Of a DNA stretch of 64,000 nt, positions 36,376 to 46,949 are shown piece after piece; the stretch's first letter is position 1, and every line of letters begins with the position of its first letter. Location of the stretch: NCBI RefSeq assembly GCF_023278565.1, contig NC_064672.1:682001-746000 (forward strand), read 5' to 3'. This stretch comes from Colletotrichum lupini (Eukaryota; Ascomycota; Sordariomycetes; Glomerellales; Glomerellaceae). Below the pieces are notes generated by a model, which saw only the letters and a list, made by a program, of their open reading frames with translations, was not told the DNA's origin and did no database searches. The position numbers and the translations under genes were made by a program.

Positions 36376-38154
36376 CTAGAATCCCTGTTTCGACGCAAAG
36401 TACGCCTTCATGTCGTCGACGCTTTCTTGGGGGATGGTGTAGACGGGGTGGATCGTCCCGACGCGGTCCTCCTCGTTGAATACCTGTGTTCCTTCGGCAC
36501 AAGGCGACGCCACCCACTTTGGCTCCGATAGGATCGTCTCATCTTCGTTGACATATGTGAGATCCCACTGGTGCTGCGCAGAGCTCAGTCCTGAGAGGAC
36601 GTAGCAAGTGTGGTACGCATCCGACGGCCTATCACTCGAGTCAGCAACGAGCCATCCAGATCAGGAAGCTTCTATCATCATCGCCATCTCACCTGCTGGG
36701 CTTGTCGCGAAGACCGCCACGTTTGGACCGGTCTTGACCGCAACACAAGATGTATCGAATCAGCCCCTCACGACTGTAAAGACTGCCCTGATGGGGAGTG
36801 AAGCTCGCCTCGTTCGGTTGATCCTCGAGCTCAATTGCGCCTTTCAGTACAGCGTCGATCAAGGGCCAACACCCACCGACCCAATGGCTGTAGCAGCCGT
36901 CGACGAGCTTATTTGTGCGGCCACTGAAGCCACCCTCCGGAGCGTACTGCCGTGACGAGAGCCAAGAGATAAGTCGTGGCACGTCGAGGTACCTGTCACC
37001 GGACGAAGCAGTCAGTATGCGCTGCTTTCATGTCAACCCCTTAGTGGACGAACGCGGCGGGATACGTACTTGGGAATGATGCGATGCGGAGTGTCCAGGA
37101 TCGAGAGGCAGCCCAAAGCGCAGAAAGCATAGGCTCCATGCGCTTCACCATCCGGCTTTCCCGATATTCCACCCTCAAACGTTTGGCCTATTGGTGAGCG
37201 ACGGCGAGGCAACCAGGCTAAGGTATGACTTACATCTGCGTACATAATCCGCCAATCCAGTGAAGAGCGTGGGCCGCTCAGGCGTCCACGCCGGCGAGTC
37301 GGTTGAGAGGTCCAGAGGCAGGTTCAGTAGGGTTACAATTACGGCTGCACAGTATGCTCCCCTAGAGACCTGTCAGAACTATGGCGCAAACCGAGAGAGA
37401 GAGAGAGAATCGAGGAGGGGGGGCTGGTGTCAACCCACCTGACATCTACCTCTCCGCCCAGGGCCATCTGAATCCCGCCACTGGGTTGCTTGAGAGAGCA
37501 GATCCATTTCCACATGGCTTTCCTATCTATCACCTCGTATGCATCCTCACCGCCGACGATGGCAAGGGCGAGAACAACGGCGTAGGTTGTGGCAAGGTGA
37601 GAGTCCTGTCCGTGACCGCCTCCGATGCCACCGGAAGGGTTCTGCATTGTACGCACTGTCTTTATCAGGTCTTCCCGGTACACTGCCGTGTCGTAGCCGA
37701 GCAGAGCCAGGGCATTGAGAGACCAATACAGGAACCATGGCCGACTCGCGTCGGCAGCCACATACGGGGCCGGGAACCTTCCGAGCTGCTTCTGGAGAAA
37801 TTTGATGTGGTTATCACGGAGAAGTGAGGGTACTCCGTGGGCGTTGTGATCGATGTCGCTGTCCGTGGCAGCCAGCAACGGGACACACTCCCGCACCGTA
37901 GCATCCTGAGCATATGAAGTGGCCGTCGGAAGCGTATCGCGCACAGGTGGAGACGCCGTGAAAAGTTCTGGCACGGTACTGTTCGTCTCGATTCCTTCGA
38001 TTCCCAAATCACTCAGGTCGTCGATGAATTCCTCGTCCACGTCGCTGTCGGAGCGTTGCGGCGACCCGGTCTGGGCCGATGCAGCCATACTTGCTGCGCG
38101 CTTGATGAAGGTGACTTTGGTACGGCGCTTGAGAGGTTTGATGCGGGGTCTCAT
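36376..38154 (-). CDS. RAM1: Protein farnesyltransferase beta subunit
   Basis: This is the catalytic subunit of the CAAX farnesyltransferase that lipidates Ras, a-factor-type pheromones and other cytosolic proteins. Five exons: 38154-37439, 37361-37234, 37187-37070, 36992-36693 and 36628-36376. They give 504 residues with all phases closing. The alpha-alpha toroid repeats are visible as GG-containing motifs: SGGIGGGHGQDSHLA, SGGIQMALGGEVDVRGAY, EGGISGKPDGEAHGAY, EGGFSGRTNKLVDGCYS. The zinc ligands are D352 and C354 (LVDGCYSHW) and H427 (AYHTCYVLSGLS). The pattern RTNKLVDGCY with YHTCYVLSGLS fits farnesyl- rather than geranylgeranyltransferase-I beta subunits. The N-terminal 70 residues are acidic and variable, and an internal start (MAASAQTG, residue 23) is possible. 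Codon use is plain, suggesting moderate expression. Confidence 0.95.
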
Positions 38155-41100
38155 CTCACTCAGAGGCAGATTGTGGGATGCGAGCTTTATGAGACGTCAA
38201 GAAAGACTCAGACTCCCATGTTTCAACGATGTTTTCAGAATCTGATGTTTGAAAGCCAACAAGATGTCTTAGTTGGAAAGATATTCGCTTTGGGCAGTAA
38301 TGGTGATGAGATGGGCTCTTCCTACTTGCCATAATGCGCCTAAGAGAGGAAGTTCATAAAAATGGGGCATGTCTAGATTGATTGGCTGTTCTCGTCTCCC
38401 GCTATTAGTAAGCCCCGGATCCCTCATCACCAGACATCCCATCACCATGTCCATCTTCAACGACATCCCTTGAAGACTTCGGCCGAGATGATGGTAAATT
38501 GCATCTGCGGATGCAAGAAACCCGTAATATACTCTTTTTGTTGAAGTAGTGATGCCCAGATTCTTCTCTACACATGAGCAAATGATTCATCTGTTGGCAG
38601 TCCAGACGACGGTTCCCCTCTCCCTCTTAAATGTCCTAGAGACTTCCATCGTAGAGGTTCGGAACCGACACATAAAATAACGAAAGTTCGCAGACACTTC
38701 AGATAGTGAGCTTGCCTTCGAATGTTTCACAACTACCGGTTCCTCCAAAATCAGAGGCCCCTGAGCTTAGCGATCGAAATAGACAGAAACTACTTGTGTG
38801 AAACAGCATATCCAATTTCATTACCCACTTGTCTGAATGCTGTTCAGAGATCCATCAAAGCGACATCAATTAAAGGAGGCTCACTCTGAATAAAAGGCTT
38901 GGAAAAAGTCTAGGCTTTACTCCAGGCCTTTGGATATAATGCGGGGGCTACTTGGCTCTCGCAATACTCTGATTCGAAGGTTTTGTATTTCATTGATCCG
39001 GGTCTAGATCAACTGGCATTCTCAGATTCTTCATAGGACACTGTAACTGTCTTATGTAGCTCGAAGTTTCTCACTTTGGTTCGATGGATGAACCGTCTTA
39101 AAAAGCCGCCATATGGAATACTGAGATAACATCATACCCATAGCTTCAATGGTGGATTCTACGAGCCGTTCAGGAGGCCATTGAAATGTGATCAGGGGCT
39201 CACCCAGGTCGACATTGGGTACAGCCTGAGATAACATGGGATGATATGTCTGGTAAAATCCCCGGTTTGGCGTGCGGTTTGCCTACTTGTATAGGTATAA
39301 TGTCGGGCTTGCGCCGATGAACTAAGGTAGTCAAGACTACCAATATTCAGCATGTTCCATTGAGTAGTCGCGATCACCAGCTTTGTATTGGAAGTGTATG
39401 CTGTAGATGACTCGATGCTGACAGATCCAAAGATTCTTCATTGAAGGTTGTGAACGTCTAGGTATGGATGAATTGGAAGAGACAGGTGAGACAGCTGAAA
39501 CCTTCGATAGACTGACTGCTAACTTCACTAGGGACTCGATTATGTTCTCAGTGACGAGGTCAATGATTGTTCCCATGACTTGGATATTTTCGTTGGCTCA
39601 TGGTTGGTCTATAGGGTGTGCTTGGGTAATCGTGGCCAGGGTTGGCAAGCCACTATCCAGGGCCGTCTCTTCATGATTCAAAAGGACCAAAGTGGCGATC
39701 CATCGCCCGTGACAGACTCTCACCACGGAACATGTCTCAATCTACGTTTCATTCCATCTCAAGACCCTCAATAGAGCTATTCCACCCTTAATAAATCAAT
39801 CAGACTTGCTCTTCACACCACCAAAGCTAAAGCCACCATAGCGACATGGCCAAGCCCTCCAAACCGTCCATACTAAGCAGAGAACGACGGGCCAACAGCC
39901 ATCAAACCGAACCAATCTCGAGCAGCATCAACCCTCGCAGACTAAACAGTCTGCGGACACCACGGCAAACATACCCATCATGCAAGAATAGAGTTTCCCA
40001 TATCCCAAACAGACGTCTGCAAAGCGGCAACTCTACTCCATCCGACCAGCCGCTCGGGCCAGGGACAAACTATGTTCGCTATAAACCTCAACTCCGACAA
40101 CGATGTCTAATTATACACGACATCTAGCGGTTTCATAGCGCAATAGCATCTGAGCCAAGTGCCGGATGAAATGGTTCTCGCAAAAATCCATCCACATTCT
40201 ACATATACTCTTGGTGTATGGAACCTCGGCGGGTCCAATTTTACGGGAGAATTTCGAGTTCAGACATGGCCGCCTCGACTGGACTCGAGGGACGGACGAG
40301 GTAAGTTTGTAGATGGACCGAGAAGAGAAGTAAATATGATGTAGCTATTTTGAAACAACGATGGTGGATCAAGCTGGATCCAGGTCCTGTGATTCAAGGG
40401 ATGTTATAGAAACAAACATTGACAAGCCGAGCCACCTCCGATGCTCCCACGACCATCTTCAAAGGCACCTGGAACCAAGGTGAAGACAACAATGAGACCT
40501 GCGGACAGGAAATGAATGTGCGAACTACTCAAAAGGCGAAGACGGAACTTAGTTGCGAGTAACAGCATCAATGTGACGAAATCCATTGGCAGTCAACGCT
40601 CTGGACTGGCGAAGCATCAGGTATACCTGCTAGCCATGATGCTCAACTCATTGTACGACCACGAGCATAACGCCCACAGCTCGGGTCGCTCGGCCATGTT
40701 GGACACCGGCCTCGAGAGCTCTCCAGGTCTTCGAGGGCAACCGGGCTGCCACTCACAAGGTTGACTCATCACAAGTCCAACCGACATTTCTCGGATGCCT
40801 GGGTCATATCACCGGGCCTCTCGGACTTATTTTCTCTGGAATGAATTGGAAGCGCATAGTGCCGTATGAGAATGACGCAACATCCATTTCTTCCAGTTTC
40901 ATGACAACACACAAGTGCGGACAAATCTCGAGTCAATTCACTTCGATTAGCACGGAGCAGGCAAATAATAGTTGCCTTGATGGTGTGACTAGTTACAAGC
41001 CTGCCCACTCACACCACCTGCGGCATACAAGTTTTTCCGCATAGTGTATAGTGAAAGAGAGAGAGAGAGCGGTCAATAGCGCCTGGGATTACCATTGGAG

Positions 41101-44100
41101 CCAGCGCAGCGCTGTGCGTCCCTGCATGGCCAAGGAAGCAGACAGACGTTCATGTGTCAAGAATCCTGAAGGAAAGGTATGCAAATTATCTTCAGCAGCA
41201 TTCCAGCTGCGCGGAGAATAGACCTTGCAAATGCCTTCACAAAACCCACCACACTGGGTATTTTGGTCCGTTTCTGAATGGAATGGTGGCATTCTTGAAT
41301 CCCTTTGAGGTGGCTGCGCAGCTTGGACCACACACCACTTGAGGGGGTAACAAGCGGTCAAGATCTCGAGAGATCCGAGCACCCTCACTAGAGGCGGATG
41401 GCGCCGTTATAGCTTTGAGGCCATCAAGTGATCAGACCTCGGGCTAGGTTCGGCTAGGAACGTCCTTCGATGCCAGGCATTGGCATCGACATCTCTGTCG
41501 CCAAGTTCCCGCGAAACTAGCAATATCGTGATTCCGTCAAGTTGGTTGTCAGAGAGACGAATTGCAGTCGTAAGTTGGGCAGGGCTTGGGAGAGAGTTCC
41601 GTGCCCCGCGTCCGACGGAGGAGGGGTTGAGGAGGGGTTAACGACCCTCAATTGGCCCCGTCTTCAATCAATTGAGGGTTTGCGTCTCGCCTGTGACTTG
41701 ACCAAGTATCAACTTGAGTCCCGACCAAATCAATCGAGACGGTTCACACAGATCAGCCAATTGTCGATTGTCAGGTACCAGATCAACTGTTTTCGAGCCA
41801 ATGCTTCGAGGTGACAGCCACGAGTCTCGATTAGCCTCCTGTCTCTCATAACGGTCCAGAAGCATTACTTGCATCACGTAATGCAAGGTAGATAGTAGGC
41901 ATAGAGAGTCGTCGGACGAATCCCGCCAACGGCCAACATGGGATGCGGCATGATTGGTTGACGGCCCTACGAAGGCGTTTTCTTTCAGACGAGAATCTCA
42001 CACCGCACATTCGAAATCCAGGGAATGGCTTGCAGCAGGTTTCTTTTGCCGTACAATGGGCATGGGGGAGGGCGGGAAGACACAACTGTGCCTGAGCAGC
42101 CCCTTGCCGGTTCCCCTTGACCTGCACCAATGATCGTGGGGAAAATGACTCTCGCCCGCATTGCTGCCGGACAATTCGTTGGCCTTCTGCTGCTCCGCTC
42201 AGTGTCGGTCGAATTTAGCTGGCATGTTGGTATGTGGTTGATTCACTCTGGCACGAGGTTCGCATCTCAAACGAGACAAACGGCTCCGTAGTATCGAACT
42301 CAAAGCTTCGTACAACATCGGCTTCGGCGGATAAATGCTTCATGCCACTTGTCACCGCGATTTCTCTAGAAACCCATCAAATGTCAGGTCCGTGTAGGGC
42401 CCGGCGGCGTCATGGCATTCCGTCGAGGAGGGTCATAGTTGGAGAAACATGAACGGTCAGAAGTATAGTATGCGAGATGATGTGCAAGACGTTATGCCAT
42501 GAATGCAGGTATCCGAGAAGAGGCAAGTGGCACAACTCACCATCAGAGACGGTGCCTTTCGGAGTGGACATGTTGAACCAACTACAGACTGAGATGCCTG
42601 GAGTCTGGCGTCTTTTTGATAGAGAAATTGGCGTGTGCAGGGTCTGGCCACGGCCGTGAACGGGTGTACTGGGAACAAGCGACATCGATCGGGGAACTGA
42701 CGCAGATCTGATGTGCCTTATTTGCAGGCAAAGCCAATTGGAGAGACGTGCGTTCGCGGCAATGAAGGGCTAAGAGAGACTCCCGCTTGCGACGTTGATC
42801 GGTCGGTCGAAGCAGGAGATAATGGGATGCCTTTCGGAGTCGGGATATACCTTGGTTGGCAACGACCTTTCAATATCGCGACGCACCTCCAGACATTATC
42901 CGTGATACGGGTGGGGAATAACTCGTCGTGTTAAGTCGCCGCTGGCCGCTGGCCGTACCGCGTCAAGCTCGGCTCTTCGTTGAACATGCCTGGACCCTGT
43001 ACTGCGACTTGTTTCGTCATCTGCAACTGGTTCGTTTGACAGATTGAGGGCTGTGCACCCATTGCCCCCCCCTCATTGTTCGAGCTAGAGGAGGGAGATC
43101 TGCTGAAGCCTCGCAATGGTCTTTGCACCAGCTTTCCACGATCCACCTTGTACTGTGAGCCTGTGGTTGGACATTCAACCAACCACCGGGAGGGTGACAA
43201 CCATGACAGCAGGCCGTCGGACCATTGGCACACGATTCAGCGATCCGCCAGGAAGAAACCATTCCCGCGAGATATTCTCCACTGTGCCGTATGACCCGTC
43301 CACCGTGAATATGGCAGTATCGCGCACCGTAGTCCGGCCTTGCCTACGCAATCGGCATCAACGACAGTCGATATCCATCCGAGATACGGATAGCTCTGGG
43401 CACCTTGGTGCCTCGGAATGCCGATACAGCCAACAGCAATGCAGTAGAGCCCCTCGAGGCTCAGGGCCTGGCAGTGGCGGGGTCTGCAAGAAGACAATCC
43501 GGACGCAGGTAGTCTCCACGCTTGTGGGGGGAGAGGAGCATCGGGAACATCAGGTCGTTCTGCGCCAGAAGCCCAGGGCCCCAGGCACGACAGGGCCAGG
43601 CAAAGCCGGCCATTGCCAATGGTGGCTTTGTCTATCTGCAGTTCGTAGCGGGGTTTGTACTGTAGCGAAGATGCAATCCATCGGACGAGGGGCTTCGCCT
43701 GGTGTGCGAATCTGCGATAGCTCGTTTGGTTTTGTTGAGCCGACTGTTGTTAGCAGCTCAGTGCCTATCCAGGCGTGAAAAGCGACGTCGCAGCTACGAA
43801 TAGTCTGTTCTCGCCGTCAAGCAACTCGCATAGAGTACCACGCTAGCTGCAGGTGTCTGGGCACTGGATCCGTTATCGACTGGAGCCCGTACGAGAAGAT
43901 TTTCATCCTTGCGTTTGCTAATGTACCATGGCAGATCTGCGGCAACTTGCGATCGAAACCTTGCGCAACAGGCGACTTATCAATGGCTGCTCTAGTCCTG
44001 GCTCGTGGGGCTCTGACTGCGGTGGTAGGGGGCGGCTTGAAAACTCCGAAGGGTCTGGTCAGTGGTGAGAGTGGTGGCCCTGACTCTACCCCAGCCCATT

Positions 44101-45773
44101 GTGGACTTGGCATCATGGTAAGGGTCGAGAAAGCCAGGTTTTCATCGCGGCCAAGGGCTTATTAAGTTTTATCGACCGAGGCTACCAGCGGGCGGCTTCC
44201 ACCTTGGAATTGTTTGTTCGGCGTTGCCGCTTGTAGAAACAAGGCGGCAACAATGGCATTTCCATAGCATCGTCGGTTGGCCGGGTGGAGGATCAATTCA
44301 CTCATGGGTGAAGGGCGATGAAGCGAACGGGGCCCTGGCGGAAGATGACAAGACAGATAGGAGGACTGAATTGAGGGCCAACGTGCCGTTGACGCGAGGT
44401 GCAGATAGAGTTGCCCGTTGACAGCAGCCGATCCAATGCCGTGAGCTGATCGTTTCCCAGAGTGTCAGAGGGAGCCGTGGGCGTCGTTCTTTGTCAAGTC
44501 TCGTTGCACTGTGCAGGGTGCGCTGTCCTTTTTGGTGCTTCCTCCACTGCCTGAATCACGTCGTGAGTGTTGCACCGCAGACGCATCAGCCATTGACTGT
44601 GTCCGTACAAGCCACACAGGTCACAGGTCACAGGTGAGGTGATGCCACTGTGATTGTGTGAGGACGGGAAGCACAGTCGAATGCTGATCAATGGAGCCTT
44701 GGCCAGCAGCCGGTCAACGTCCGTGGCCTCCGTAGCTCGTGGTGTCGCGAGGAACGGACGAATGCCTCGGGGCAGCCCGCTAGGTCTAAGTGTAAGTTTG
44801 CGCGGCTGATGACTGATTGGGATGACCCCGTCAGTGTTTGCCGTCCAGGCTCGTCCTATGTTTCTTCGGAGGAGGGATCAATAGCTGATGCCGGACGTGC
44901 TTGATGATAGACGCTAGAGGTGGCCGGTGGTGGCGGCTGCAGCAGCGTCAAGCGAGAGGCGAGATCCGTCCCAGTCGTCTCTGGCAGCTCAAGGTCTGTA
45001 GGGGCACCGCAAGTTGCACCTAGAGGCTAGGCGAGCCTGCTTGTGAGGACGCAGCCTGTCTGGCTTTGCTTGGGTTGGGTGTTGCAAGTGCCGATGGCCA
45101 GCCAGCTCTGGTTCTAGGTCGAGCCTCGAGCCCGAGCTCTGCCTGGGTATCAGGTTCCTCAAGGCTCAGGGTTAAAGCCTCGAGGCAACTTGGGGTCAGT
45201 CGCGTTTGACGCTGTTGAGGAATCATCCGAAGAGAAAGATGACCCTTGGGGCGGCACTAAGTCATCATCCGGAACCTGGTGTTTTAAACTATGGCCTCGT
45301 CGGCCTGTTTGCTGCAGGCACGAGGAGAGCTCTGGAATGTGGGCTCTCGGTCAGGTATGACCACGATATCCGTAGCGCCAGAGACGACAGAAAAGATGGT
45401 GGGTGTGCGACTGCGCCGTAGACAGAGAGGAGAGAGGCAAGAAACCACAATGAGTGACGGGGAGTAAAGGAATCCGACGCGGGCCTCATGATTCGTGAGA
45501 GTCTACACAGTAGAGAGAGAAAATGGACGGCATGATTTGGCTTTGAGAGGAAAAGTGACTTTGGTACCTCTGTATGTATTCGCTGATCGGTACGTTACGT
45601 GGTGGTAGGCGGGACATGGTGAAGGTAATGTGGAGGACACTTCACGACAGACTACCTAGAGCGAGGTAAGGTGAGGGCCGTGAGGTGAGGCGGAGGGCGG
45701 TTGGGCGGGCGGGTTCAGCGACGTCGCCAAAGGCGGAAAAGAACGTTTCCATTAACGCTCCCAGGGTGGATCC

Positions 45774-45821
45774 GGTACGTACCGATTGATGGAGGCTGCG
45801 ATACCATGATAGGTACGTACC
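45774..45821. promoter_or_regulatory. Pair of GGTACGTACC palindromes in a partial direct repeat
   Basis: Identical 10-bp palindromes at 45774-45783 and 45812-45821 are each followed by (GATTGAT or GTT)GGAGGCTGCG, so the unit of about 27 bp is duplicated. A 9/10 match lies at 45940-45949. They sit 1.0-1.2 kb upstream of the Zn2Cys6-like regulator and look like a dimeric protein-binding site, but no factor is assigned. Confidence 0.4.
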
Positions 45822-46430
45822 GTTGGAGGCTGCGGCGGATGGCAGATGGCGTGGGTGCGAGGACGGCAAGATGGATGGCAGCCCCAAGCCTCCAAGTCCC
45901 GTCCCGTCCAAAAAAAAATGGGAGACACTCGACCCTCAAGGTACGTACATGGCCAGAGCTACAACCATGTCTCGCTTTCCAATATCGATTTCCAGCCATT
46001 CGCCATGGACAGGGTTTCCAGCAGCACCTAATCGGTATGATGAAGGGCAGACAGAGCCCAGAGGCAGATGGAGGCAGCTGGAGAGAGAGAGGCTCTCCAG
46101 CCAGGAAGAAAAGATGTTTACCTTAGCGACATGTGTTACAACCCGCTCATCCCACTGTTTCTTACCAGACCACCAGACGTAGCCGTCAACCCTTTGGCCC
46201 AGCGCCTGCAAAAATACAGTGTCGAGGAGGATGATGTACAGTCTCACCCACACGGAGGCGGCTGGAGTGATTGGATGGAGTCGAGTTACAAAGTGGCCCT
46301 CGTGAGCAGCCGCCCACCCCACTTTCATGGATTATGGGTCCAATGGCCTACTGGTGGTAGGGGCCGGTCGGTCCAGTTCTTTCCCATACAGAAAGTATCA
46401 GCTTCCTCCCCATCCTCTTGCCAGTTCTTG

Positions 46431-46457
46431 CCAGTCCAGTCCAGTCCAGTCCAGTCC
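46431..46457. repeat. (CCAGT)5 pentanucleotide repeat
   Basis: Five tandem CCAGT units plus a partial one, in the presumed leader of the Zn2Cys6-like regulator gene. Confidence 0.85.
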
Positions 46458-46949
46458 ACCTCAGTGCAAGTGCGAGTGTGCAAGTGCAATCCACCCACCC
46501 AACCCTCCCACCTCCTTCCCACTGGCGCAACTTTGGAGCGACACCCCCCGGTCGTCTCCGCCCCACACTCGTGCAGCTGCAGAAGGAGCTGTGGCCCCGT
46601 TCATTGGCTCCTGCTCCCGGCCGGGGCTGGAGGTTCAACTACATCTCTCACCGCTTCTTTCGCGGGCTCGTCGTCGTTCTTCTTCACCCACGCATGCCCG
46701 CTTTTGGGGCCCCCGACCAAGTCTCTCGCCCTTCTCACCACCCGAATCTCTTCCTACCCACCTCATCTTCCCCCCAAAACCTTTGTCGCCGCTGCGAAGA
46801 AGGTCTTTTGCTCCCCTCATCCACTTCACCACCACCCCGACGAAAGAGCGGTGTCCTGGGGAAAAAGGCCATATCTCTGCTCAAACTCCCCTTTCTCGAC
46901 TTACACCTATCCGTTGTTGGTCCTTTTTCCACGACTGATCTTACCCAAC

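Larger units (their letters stand above)
38155..46949. other. 8.8-kb gene desert upstream of the Zn2Cys6-like regulator
   Basis: No gene is supported. 38.2-41 kb is AT-richer, with many short frames on both strands, which could be decayed repeat or gene remnants. 41-45.6 kb is mixed. The longest isolated frame (43116-43778, +) has no domain or splice context. 45.6-46.9 kb looks like promoter and leader DNA, with GGTACGTACC palindromes at 45774-45821, a CCAGT pentamer repeat at 46431-46457 and long C/T-rich tracts. Confidence 0.5.

Noticed and set aside
43116..43778. 220-codon isolated plus-strand frame
   Set aside because: Moderate length in GC-richer DNA can arise by chance; no domain, no plausible flanking exons, composition unlike the real genes.
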